Source: Frankia sp.
Lineage (GTDB): Bacteria; Actinomycetota; Actinomycetes; Frankiales; Frankiaceae
Direction: 5' to 3'
DNA length: 6,299 nucleotides
Assembly: GCA_019689615.1 (NCBI GenBank)
Contig: JADGHD010000307.1
Location: 1-6,299 of the forward strand
A model generated the notes under the pieces. That model saw only the letters and a list, made by a program, of their open reading frames with translations, ran no database searches and was not told the DNA's origin. The position numbers were made by a program, and so were the translations under genes. Below, one piece after another: positions 1 to 6,259 of the stretch (the first letter of the stretch is position 1; the number at the start of each line of letters is the position of its first letter).

Positions 1-93
1 TCAGCACCGCGATCACCCTGTACAGAACGCGGTTCTGTGATCCCCGGCGCCGGCCGCCCGCGCCGGCGATCGTCGCCGCGGCGCGCGCTGCCG
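1..93. other. Intergenic DNA beyond the operon
   Basis: No coding region can be supported here. The open frames that cross it are antisense shadows of the OppF-type gene. Apart from the palindrome at 22-38, the stretch from about 43 to 93 is nearly pure G+C with short self-complementary pieces, for example CGGCGA/TCGCCG at 64-69 and 73-78. It separates the operon terminator from whatever lies to the left. Confidence 0.6.
22..38. promoter_or_regulatory. 17-bp palindrome, possible operator
   Basis: ACAGAAC-GCG-GTTCTGT is a perfect inverted repeat with 7-bp arms and a 3-bp centre. A second pair of arms, GATCAC (11-16) and GTGATC (37-42), overlaps it. Its moderate AT content stands out from the GC-rich surroundings. 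The shape suits a dimeric repressor such as a TetR-family protein controlling a gene beyond the left edge. It could instead be a short RNA hairpin of a neighbouring transcript. No regulator or target gene is visible, so the role is inferred. Confidence 0.4.
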
Positions 94-143
94 CCGCCAG
101 GACCCGGGCGGGCGGCGAGGCCGGCCCGCCCGGGTCCTGGCGG
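94..143 (-). terminator. Operon terminator hairpin
   Basis: Bases 94-113 pair perfectly with 124-143, giving a 20-bp, almost all-GC stem around a 10-nt loop. With G123 bulged, three further pairs (114-116 with 120-122) can extend it. In the minus-strand transcript the stem begins on the base immediately after the OppF-type gene's TGA (144-146). No U-tract follows, as is common for intrinsic-type terminators of high-GC actinobacteria. It may also protect the 3' end of the mRNA, or act on a convergent transcript from the left, since a perfect stem reads the same on both strands. Confidence 0.82.
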
Positions 144-1319
144 TCAGGGGGCGGTCCTGGTGAGGGTCGGCGGCTGGCCGTCCGGCTTGGCCGCCCGGTC
201 GGCGTCGGCGCCGGGCACGCTCGCCGGCTCGCCCGACAGCACGGCCGCTGCCGCCGCCGGCGCCTCGCCGCTGCCCGGCGCCGGCTCGTCCAGCGGGAAG
301 TGGCAGGCCACCTCGTGGCCGGGCGAGCGCTCCCGCAGCCGCGGCTCCACCAGCGCGCAGGTCTCCTGCGCCCGGGGGCAGCGGGTGCGGAACCGGCAGC
401 CGCTCGGCGGGTCGAGCGGCGACGGCGGCTCGCCCTTGAGCGGCACCGGCTTGCGGGCCTGCCCGGTCTGCGGGTCGAAGCCCGGCACCGAGTTCAGCAG
501 CGCGGCGGTGTACGGGTGCAGCGGGCGCGCGTAGAGCGACTCCACCGGCCCGATCTCGGCGAGCTGGCCGAGGTGCATGACCGCCACCCGGTCGCTGACC
601 TGCTTCACCAGCGACAGGTCGTGCGCGATGAACAGGTAGGACAGGTTGAGCTCGCGGCGCAGCTTCTCGAACAGGTTGAGCACCTGCGCCTGGATCAGGA
701 CGTCCAGCGACGAGACGGCCTCGTCACAGATGATCAGCGCGGGGTTCAGGGCGATCGCCCGGGCGATCGCGACCCGCTGGCACTGGCCGCCGGAGAGCTC
801 GATCGGCCGGCGACGCCGGTAGATCGAGGGGTCGAGGCCGACAAGGTCGAGCAGCTCGGAGATCCGCTTGTCGCGGCTCTCCCGGCCGCCGCCGATCCGG
901 TAGCCGAGCATCGGCTCGGCTACCAGGTCCTCGATCCGCCAGCGCGGGTTCAGCGAGCCGAACGGGTCCTGGTAGACCATCTGCATCTGGCGGCGGGCCT
1001 GCTTGAGCTTCGAGCCCTTCAGCGTGCAGAGGTCAACGCCCTCGAAGATCACCTGGCCGGACTTGGGCGGCGGGGCCTGGATCACGGACCGCGCCAGCGT
1101 CGACTTGCCGGAACCGGTCTCGCCGACGACGCCCACCGTCTCGCCGGGCAGCACGTCGAACGACACGTTCGACACGGCGTGCACGATGCCGCCCTTGATC
1201 CCGCCGGCACGGCGGGTCTCGAACTCCTGCACCACGTTGCGCACGGACAGCAGCGGGGCCTGCTGCCGCGCCGCGGGACCGCCGTTGGCGGCGGCCGTGG
1301 TCATCGGGGTCGTGGTCAT
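144..1319 (-). CDS. ABC importer ATPase, OppF type
   Basis: Second ATPase, 391 aa, expected to form a heterodimer with the OppD-type subunit under the permease pair. Motifs: Walker A GETGSGKS (66-73), Q-loop Gln117 in VYQDP, signature LSGGQCQRV (175-183), Walker B LIICDE with Asp199 and Glu200, D-loop SSLDV (203-207), switch His233 in IAHDLS. The ICDE and IAHDLS forms, and the Cys in the signature, match OppF better than DppF. A small variation is DEAVSSLDV where DEPVSALDV is usual. The C-terminal domain carries PSPLDPPSGC and four cysteines (308, 314, 321, 339). Residues from about 342 onward are an Ala/Pro-rich tail. The ATG at 1319 overlaps the OppD-type gene's stop as ATGA, with a weak AGGG (1326-1329) 6 nt upstream, so coupled translation is likely. 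An in-frame ATG at 1304 is an alternative. The stop codon touches the operon terminator hairpin. Confidence 0.95.
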   Translation of the reverse strand: MTTTPMTTAAANGGPAARQQAPLLSVRNVVQEFETRRAGGIKGGIVHAVSNVSFDVLPGETVGVVGETGSGKSTLARSVIQAPPPKSGQVIFEGVDLCTLKGSKLKQARRQMQMVYQDPFGSLNPRWRIEDLVAEPMLGYRIGGGRESRDKRISELLDLVGLDPSIYRRRRPIELSGGQCQRVAIARAIALNPALIICDEAVSSLDVLIQAQVLNLFEKLRRELNLSYLFIAHDLSLVKQVSDRVAVMHLGQLAEIGPVESLYARPLHPYTAALLNSVPGFDPQTGQARKPVPLKGEPPSPLDPPSGCRFRTRCPRAQETCALVEPRLRERSPGHEVACHFPLDEPAPGSGEAPAAAAAVLSGEPASVPGADADRAAKPDGQPPTLTRTAP

Positions 1320-2539
1320 CGCTCACCCTGTCCCGTCGCCGAGCCGGCCCTGCCCGGCGTGGTCAACGTCTTCGCCCCGGCGGCGGCCGGCGGTTGCGCC
1401 GACGCCACCGCGGGCCCCGCCGCGCCGCCGGCGCCCGCCGCTGCCACCGGGGCGGCCTGGTCCGCGGCACCGGGGCCGTCCGGATGCCAGCAGGCCCACC
1501 GGTGCTCCGGCTCGTGCTCCAGCAGCGGAGGGATCTCGGCGCACTGGTCGCTCGCGACCGGGCAGCGTGGCCGGAACGGGCAGGACGTCGGCATGACCGA
1601 CAGGTTCGGCGGCTGGCCCCCGATCACCGGGAGCAGCGAGTGCGGGGTGGCGTCCAGCCGGGGGATCGCGCCGAGCAGCGCCCGGGTGTAGGGCATGCGC
1701 ACCCGGGCGAACAGCTTCTCGGCCGGCGCCTGCTCGACCGCCTTGCCCGCGTACATCACGACGACGTCCTGGGCGTAGCTGGCGGCCAGGCCCAGGTCAT
1801 GGCTGATCATGATGACCGCCATGCCGAGCTGCTCGCGCAGGTCGACCAGCAGCTCCATGATCTGGGCCTGCGTGGTGACGTCGAGCGCGGTGGTCGCCTC
1901 GTCGGCGATGAGCAGCTTGGGGTTGCAGGCCAGCGCGATCGCGATCATCACCCGCTGGCGCATGCCGCCGGACAGCTGGTGCGGGTAGTCGTGGAAGCGC
2001 CGCTCCGCCGCCGGCAGCCGGACCAGCTTGAGCAGCTCGATCGCCCTGGCCCTGGCCGCCTTCTTGTCGATCTTGTTATGCAGGTGGATGGCCTCGGTGA
2101 TCTGCAGGCCGATCCGCATCGTCGGGTTGAGCGAGCGGGTCGGGTCCTGGAAGATCATCGCGACCTGGGTGCCGCGTAGCTGGCGCAGCCGCCGCTCGGG
2201 CATGCCGACGATCTCGGTGCCGTCCAGCCTGATCGAGCCGGTCACCGTGGCGCTCGGTGGCAGCAGGCCCATGATCGCGCGGCTGCTGACGCTCTTGCCC
2301 GAGCCGGACTCGCCGATGATGGCGAGCATCCGGCCGGCGCGGAGCTCGTAGCTCAGCCCGTTGACGGCGAACACCCGGCCGCCACCCGGGCGGGTGAACA
2401 TCACCCGCAGGTCGCGCACGGACAGCAGGGGAGCGCCCGGCGCCGTGCCGGGGCTGGCGGTGGGCGCGTCCGCCGGGCCGGTCCCGCCCGCTGGCGCGTC
2501 GGCGGGCCGGACGTCGGTCAGCGCCGGGTCCGCGCTCAT
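1316..2539 (-). CDS. ABC importer ATPase, OppD/DppD type
   Basis: First of two ATPases that drive the importer on the cytoplasmic side, 407 aa. After an Ala/Pro/Gly-rich N-terminal extension (about 1-36) come Walker A GESGSGKS (76-83), Q-loop Gln131 in IFQDP, signature LSGGMRQRV (189-197), Walker B LLIADE with Asp213 and catalytic Glu214, D-loop ALDV, and switch His247 in ISHDLG. All catalytic residues are present. The C-terminal oligopeptide-transporter domain begins near PYTRALL (283-289) and carries Cys320, Cys326, Cys333 and Cys350. Residues 352-407 are a low-complexity Ala/Gly/Pro tail, longer than usual for the family. The D-type sequence (IADEATTALDVTTQAQI) separates it from its F-type neighbour. 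The ATG at 2539 is preceded by AAGGGGG (2547-2553) at 7 nt. The gene ends in an ATGA overlap with the next ATPase gene. Confidence 0.95.
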   Translation of the reverse strand: MSADPALTDVRPADAPAGGTGPADAPTASPGTAPGAPLLSVRDLRVMFTRPGGGRVFAVNGLSYELRAGRMLAIIGESGSGKSVSSRAIMGLLPPSATVTGSIRLDGTEIVGMPERRLRQLRGTQVAMIFQDPTRSLNPTMRIGLQITEAIHLHNKIDKKAARARAIELLKLVRLPAAERRFHDYPHQLSGGMRQRVMIAIALACNPKLLIADEATTALDVTTQAQIMELLVDLREQLGMAVIMISHDLGLAASYAQDVVVMYAGKAVEQAPAEKLFARVRMPYTRALLGAIPRLDATPHSLLPVIGGQPPNLSVMPTSCPFRPRCPVASDQCAEIPPLLEHEPEHRWACWHPDGPGAADQAAPVAAAGAGGAAGPAVASAQPPAAAGAKTLTTPGRAGSATGQGER

Positions 2540-2676
2540 CGGGTGTCCCCCTTCCTTGGCTTCCTCGGGGTGGTCGGCTGGCCTGCCCGTCCACGGGGCG
2601 CCGGGGCGACCGGCGCCGCGGGCCGGCGTGACCGAAGCGGCGGCGCCACCGGCTTCCCCCGGGTCCCTGGGGTCAT
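2536..2676 (-). other. Candidate 46-codon ORF in the permease-ATPase gap (doubtful)
   Basis: An ATG at 2676 overlaps the DppC-type gene's stop as ATGA, has GGAG (2683-2686) 6 nt upstream, and reads 46 codons to a TGA that overlaps the OppD-type ATG, again as ATGA. The product would be Pro/Arg-rich: 11 Pro, 9 Arg, 3 Lys and a single acidic residue, with no membrane segment and no recognisable domain. Against it, GC at codon positions 1, 2 and 3 is about 76, 82 and 82 percent, without the low second and very high third position seen in real genes of such genomes. It may be a translated coupling linker with an unimportant product, or simply chance in a GC-rich spacer. Confidence 0.25.
2597..2617 (-). 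promoter_or_regulatory. Intercistronic GC hairpin between permease and ATPase genes
   Basis: GGCGCCGG (2597-2604) pairs perfectly with CCGGCGCC (2610-2617) around a 5-nt loop, an 8-bp all-GC stem in the middle of the only sizeable gap of the operon. It could slow decay of the upstream mRNA or attenuate expression of the ATPase genes. Chance is a real alternative at this base composition. Confidence 0.35.
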
Positions 2677-3584
2677 CGGCTGCTCCACAGGGAGCGCAGG
2701 TTCTCGCCCAGCAGGTTGAACGAGATCACGGTGACCATCAGGGCGATGCTCGGCCAGACGACCAGCCACGGGGTGGCGGTCAGGCTCTGCTGCCCGTCGA
2801 AGATCATGTTGCCCCAGCTCGGGTCGGGCGGCGGGATGCCGAGGCCGAGGAAGCTGAGCGCGCCCTCGATGATGATCACGACGCCCATGTTGAGCATCGC
2901 GAAGCTCAGCAGCTGCGGGCCGATGTTCGGCGCGATGTGGCGCAGCAGCACCCGCCAGCGCGGTGTGCCGCTCAGCTCGGCCGCCGCCATGAACGGCAGC
3001 TCCCGCAGCCGAAGTACCGCCGACCGGGAGATCCGGGCCACGGCCGGGATGGAGAAGAACGACAGCGCGAAGATCGTGTTCCGGACGCTGGCCCCGAGGC
3101 TCTGCGCGACCGCGAGCGTGAGCACGAGCGACGGGAAGGCGATGAAGACGTCCAGGATCCGCATCAGCACGGTGTCGAACGCCCCGCCGAGCTGGCCGGA
3201 CAGCGCGCCCAGCCCGCCGCCGACCACGACCCCGATCAGGTTGACCATGACCGCGATGAACAGCGACGCCCGCCCGCCGTACAGCAGCCGGGACAGGATG
3301 TCGTTGCCGTTCTGGTCCGTGCCGAGCAGGTGGCCGTCCGAGAACATCGGCAGCCCGCTCTCGAGGATGTCCCCGTTGGTCGGCCTGGGCACGTCGAAGA
3401 TGACCGGGCCCAGGAAACAGGCCAGAACGATGAGCACGATCAAGCCGATCGGCACGCCCAGTTGCAGCCGGCGGGCCCAGACCCGCCGGCGTGCCGGGCC
3501 GGGCGCCGCGGCGGCGCCCGGTGCCGGCGGCCCCTTCTCCGGGTCGCCCTGGGCGATGGCGCTGTCGACGTCAACGACTGCCAT
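2673..3584 (-). CDS. ABC importer permease, DppC/OppC type
   Basis: Second inner-membrane channel subunit, 303 aa, partner of the DppB-type permease. The N-terminus (1-40) is a cytoplasmic Pro/Ala-rich stretch ending in basic residues. The first helix follows at about 43-60. The family signature HLLGTDQNGNDILSRLLYGG (85-104) is clear, with further helices near 106-128, 140-162, 171-187, 225-246 and 273-292. The EAA loop AAELSGTPRWRVLLRHIAPN (201-220) is the ATPase contact. ALSFLGLGIPPPDPSWGNMI (242-261) is the conserved C-terminal DppC/OppC block. The ATG at 3584 overlaps the upstream permease gene by 14 nt and has GAGGA (3591-3595) 6 nt before it, so translational coupling is likely. Downstream is the only real gap in the operon, 133 nt, before the first ATPase gene. 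Length and motifs are normal, and nothing suggests damage. Confidence 0.95.
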   Translation of the reverse strand: MAVVDVDSAIAQGDPEKGPPAPGAAAAPGPARRRVWARRLQLGVPIGLIVLIVLACFLGPVIFDVPRPTNGDILESGLPMFSDGHLLGTDQNGNDILSRLLYGGRASLFIAVMVNLIGVVVGGGLGALSGQLGGAFDTVLMRILDVFIAFPSLVLTLAVAQSLGASVRNTIFALSFFSIPAVARISRSAVLRLRELPFMAAAELSGTPRWRVLLRHIAPNIGPQLLSFAMLNMGVVIIIEGALSFLGLGIPPPDPSWGNMIFDGQQSLTATPWLVVWPSIALMVTVISFNLLGENLRSLWSSR

Positions 3585-4605
3585 AGCGAATCCTCGGGTC
3601 GAGAATGACGTAGAGCAGATCGACGATCAGGTTCACCACCACGGTGATCGCGGCGAACAGGATCACCAGGTCCTGCACGACGACGAAGTCCCGGGTGTTG
3701 ATGCCCTGGAGCAGCAGCTGCCCCAGCCCCGGCATCGCGAAGATCTGCTCGGTGATCACGGTGACGCCGATGAGCACGCTGACGTTCAGGCCGACCAGCG
3801 TGATCAGCCCGAACGACGAGTTGCGGAACGCGTGCCGCAGCAGCACCCGCCACGGCCCCGCGCCCTTGGCCCGGGCCGTGTCGACGTAGTCCTCCCGCTG
3901 CAACTGGTCGACCAGGTCGCTGCGCAGGAACCGGGTGTAGAAGCACATCAGCGGGAAGGCCAGCGCCAGGGTCGGCAGGACCATCCCCTTGAGGTTCTCG
4001 CCCAGGTCCTCGCTGATCGGCGTGAAGCCGATCGCCGGCAGGACTCCGGCCTTCACCGCGAAGATCAGCACGAGCAACAGCGCGAGCACGTAGTTGGCGA
4101 TCGACTGGCCGGTGGCCGCGATCACCATCGCGATCCGGTCGATGATCCCGCCCGGCCGCCTGGCCGAGACCAGGGCGACCGGGATCGAGACCGCCAGGGA
4201 CAGCACGAAGGCGAGGCCGACCAGCTCGGCTGAGACCGGCAGCCGGTCGGCGATCAACGAGGTGACCGGCTGGCTGCTCACCGACGACCGGCCGAGGTCG
4301 CCGGTGAGCAGGCCGCCGAGCCAGTCGAGGTAGCGCTGGATCGCCGGCTGGTCCAGGCCGAGCTGCTTCTCGAGGGTGGCGATCTGCTCCGGGGTCGCGT
4401 TGATCCCGAGCTGCAGCTGGGCGGCGTTACCGGGGATCGAGGCCAGCACCCAGAACGTGAGGATGCTGACCCCGAGCATGATGGGGATCGCCATCAGCAG
4501 GCGCTTGATGATGATCCGCAGGATTGGCGAGGAGGAGACCCCCGCCCACGCGCCGCTGAGCCAGGTGAGCGCAGCGGCGCGGGGCGGCGTTGACGCGAGG
4601 GTCAA
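3571..4605 (-). CDS. ABC importer permease, DppB/OppB type
   Basis: First inner-membrane channel subunit, about 344 aa from the TTG start. Landmarks in that numbering: first membrane helix at about 31-57 (RIIIKRLLMAIPIMLGVSIL), the DppB-type segment LGLDQPAIQRYLDWLGGLL with GDLGRS (82-107), helices near 125-145, 160-185, 210-227, 265-285 and 313-335, the EAA loop EDYVDTARAKGAGPWRVLLR (238-257) that docks on an ATPase, and the C-terminal signature LLYVILDPRIRYG. The start is a choice between two codons. TTG at 4605 has GGAGG 8 nt upstream and forms a TTGA overlap with the receptor's stop. GTG at 4620 gives 5 more residues and a 19-nt overlap, but its nearest purine run is too close. Either start leaves about 26-31 residues before the usual family N-terminus. 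It pairs with the DppC-type permease encoded next, whose start lies inside this gene's end. Confidence 0.93.
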   Translation of the reverse strand: MTLASTPPRAAALTWLSGAWAGVSSSPILRIIIKRLLMAIPIMLGVSILTFWVLASIPGNAAQLQLGINATPEQIATLEKQLGLDQPAIQRYLDWLGGLLTGDLGRSSVSSQPVTSLIADRLPVSAELVGLAFVLSLAVSIPVALVSARRPGGIIDRIAMVIAATGQSIANYVLALLLVLIFAVKAGVLPAIGFTPISEDLGENLKGMVLPTLALAFPLMCFYTRFLRSDLVDQLQREDYVDTARAKGAGPWRVLLRHAFRNSSFGLITLVGLNVSVLIGVTVITEQIFAMPGLGQLLLQGINTRDFVVVQDLVILFAAITVVVNLIVDLLYVILDPRIRYGSR

Positions 4606-6233
4606 GACCCTTCCCTCCACACCTCATCCCAGATAACCCCGGAGTTCACCAGGAGTGCTGGGATCTTGGTGGTGAGGCCGGGACCGTGCACGCCTTCGAT
4701 GGCCAGGTTCGCCGGGGCGAACGCCAGGCCGAACGGCGCGTAGGCGTTGTCGGAGATGTACTTGCCGATCTCCTGGTAGATCCGGTCCCGCTCGGCCGGG
4801 TCGGTCGCGGCGACGGCGTCGACGAACATCTGGTCGAGGGCCGGGTCCTTCACGCCGGTGAACGGCGAGTTTGAGTTGAACCGGAAGCCCGGGCCGACAC
4901 CAGCGCCCGGCTCCCACGCGCCGGCCGTCTGCAGCATCGCCTGCCACTGCCCACCGGTGAACGCCTGGATCAGCGTGCTGAGCTGGTAGTTCTCCGTGGT
5001 GACGACGATGCCGGCCTCCTCCCACTGGGTCTCCAGCGCCTGCATGACGCGGGTGGCCAGGTAGGCGGACAGCGTGCCCAGCTTGATCTCAAGGCCGCCG
5101 AGCTCCTGGACGAGCTGCTTGGCCCTTTCCAGGTCGTAGGTCCGGTAGCCCGGGACCTCCTGGTGGTAGAAGAGGCCGCCCGGCGCGGTGAACGACTGGC
5201 TCACCGGGTACTGGCCCTGGAACAGGCCATCCGCGATCTCATCGAAGTTCGTCGCGTAGTAGATCGCCTCGCGGGCCTTCTTGTTGTCGAACGGCGGGAT
5301 CGAGGTGTTCAGCTGGACGACGTACGGCGAGGTCGCCGGCTGCAGGGTGACGGTGAACCGGTCGTCGGCCATCGCCTGCTCGATCAGCGGGACCGTCGAC
5401 ATGCCCTCGTAGGCCTGGGCCTGGCCGGCCTGCAGCGCCTGGAACGCCGGCTGGTCGCCACCGATCGACTTGAACGTCAGCCGGTCGAGGTAGGGCAGGC
5501 CCTCACGGAAGTAGTTCGGGTTCTTCACCAGCACGAGCTCGGAGCTGAGCTGGTTGGACTCGACGATGAACGGGCCGGCGCCAACCGGCTTGATCTTGAA
5601 CTCGTCCGCGCCCAGCGTCTCGTAGGCGGTCGGCGAGGCGATCCAGTTGGCGTTGCTGGCCGGCAGGGAGTTGACGATCGCCGCGTTCGGCTCGGTGAAG
5701 TTCAGCCGGATGGTCAGATCGTCGACGACCTCGATGCCGTTCTCCTCGGCGAGTGCCCACTGCGGCGCGCAGGAGCAGGGCGACTCGACGTCGCGGCGCC
5801 AGTTCCAGGCGACGGCCTCGGCGTCGAACGGGGTGCCGTCGCTGAACTGGATGCCCGGGCGCAGCTTGACGGTCAGGCTGAGACCGTCGTCGCTGATCTC
5901 GTAGCTTTCCGCCTGGTTCGGCTCGACCCGGGCGTTGGAGCCGTCGTCGTCCGCGCGGATCAGGAACAGGCCACCGAAGATCGCCTGCTGCTGGGTGATG
6001 TTCGCACCGCCGGTGGTGTTCGTCGCCGGGTCGAGGCCCGCGGCCCAGCCGCCGGCGAACGCGGCGTCGGCCAGGACGGTGAGCTCACCGCCGGGTACCG
6101 GCGAGGGCGGCGCCGACGGTGTGCCGCCGCCCTCCTCTGAGTCCGAACCTCCACAGGCCGCGACCACCAGCGCGACCGCGGATGCGACCGCCGTCAATGC
6201 CAGGCGGTGCCTCCGGCTTTTCATGAGTCTCAC
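4602..6233 (-). CDS. ABC importer substrate-binding lipoprotein, family 5 (OppA/DppA-like)
   Basis: Extracytoplasmic receptor of the importer, about 543 aa. It should bind the ligand outside the membrane and deliver it to the two permeases encoded downstream. Numbering from the GTG start: a basic n-region (KSRRHR, 5-10), a hydrophobic segment (11-24) and the lipobox VAAC with Cys27 give a lipoprotein signal. A Gly/Ser/Pro linker follows to about residue 48. The mature part has typical family-5 landmarks: LDP near residue 68, the LRPGIQFSDGTPFDAEAVAW stretch (124-143), GAGPFIVE (218-225) and YYATNFDEI (325-333). Length is normal for the family. I chose GTG at 6233 because AGGAG (6241-6245) sits 7 nt upstream. 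ATG at 6224 also keeps the whole signal peptide but would be 16 nt from that site. A TTG at 6284 has no good ribosome site. It is the first gene of the operon. A CSC pair (Cys153, Cys155) is a minor oddity. Ligand is unknown: peptide is the default, but the family also includes nickel, glutathione and opine binders. Confidence 0.93.
   Translation of the reverse strand: MRLMKSRRHRLALTAVASAVALVVAACGGSDSEEGGGTPSAPPSPVPGGELTVLADAAFAGGWAAGLDPATNTTGGANITQQQAIFGGLFLIRADDDGSNARVEPNQAESYEISDDGLSLTVKLRPGIQFSDGTPFDAEAVAWNWRRDVESPCSCAPQWALAEENGIEVVDDLTIRLNFTEPNAAIVNSLPASNANWIASPTAYETLGADEFKIKPVGAGPFIVESNQLSSELVLVKNPNYFREGLPYLDRLTFKSIGGDQPAFQALQAGQAQAYEGMSTVPLIEQAMADDRFTVTLQPATSPYVVQLNTSIPPFDNKKAREAIYYATNFDEIADGLFQGQYPVSQSFTAPGGLFYHQEVPGYRTYDLERAKQLVQELGGLEIKLGTLSAYLATRVMQALETQWEEAGIVVTTENYQLSTLIQAFTGGQWQAMLQTAGAWEPGAGVGPGFRFNSNSPFTGVKDPALDQMFVDAVAATDPAERDRIYQEIGKYISDNAYAPFGLAFAPANLAIEGVHGPGLTTKIPALLVNSGVIWDEVWREGS
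4614..4618 (-). promoter_or_regulatory. Ribosome binding site favouring a TTG start for the DppB-type permease
   Basis: GGAGG sits inside the last codons of the receptor gene, 8 nt before TTG at 4605. The alternative GTG starts at 4620 and overlaps this site, so it cannot use it. The TTG shares two bases with the receptor's TGA, a usual arrangement for coupled translation. Confidence 0.6.
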
Positions 6234-6240
6234 GTCGATG

Positions 6241-6259
6241 CTCCTGCTGTAGCTAGGAG
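6241..6259 (-). promoter_or_regulatory. Ribosome binding site of the first gene, within a potential hairpin
   Basis: AGGAG (6241-6245 on the minus strand) lies 7 nt before the GTG at 6233 and decides that start. In the transcript, CUCCU (6255-6259) lies 9 nt upstream of it and is its exact complement. Two more G-C pairs can form inside (6252-6253 with 6246-6247) with one bulged base, so the site can fold onto itself. I see no convincing -35/-10 promoter in the remaining leader up to the window edge. Confidence 0.55.

Noticed and set aside
25..35. LexA/SOS box reading of GAAC-GCG-GTTC
   Set aside because: Gram-positive LexA sites have four bases between GAAC and GTTC, and this one has three.
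64..78. Second hairpin CGGCGA-TCG-TCGCCG left of the terminator
   Set aside because: A 6-bp stem is expected by chance in DNA this rich in G and C, and it has no clear relation to a gene.
751..770. Perfect 20-bp palindrome GCGATCGCCCGGGCGATCGC, containing two HIP1-like octamers
   Set aside because: It lies inside the OppF-type gene and encodes the conserved AIARAIA just after the signature motif (codons GCG ATC GCC CGG GCG ATC GCC). Protein conservation and codon choice explain the symmetry.
778..786. Cysteine in the ABC signature (LSGGQCQRV) as an unusual substitution
   Set aside because: As I recall, OppF proteins such as that of E. coli also have SGGQCQR here. It supports the OppF assignment and is not an anomaly.
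2361..4233. Long plus-strand open frames (415 and 505 aa) opposite the permease and OppD-type genes
   Set aside because: They overlap each other and the antisense strand of clear transporter genes. Their translations are low-complexity and match no family. Stop-poor GC-rich DNA explains them, as it does similar frames at 300-1691 and 5163-6140.
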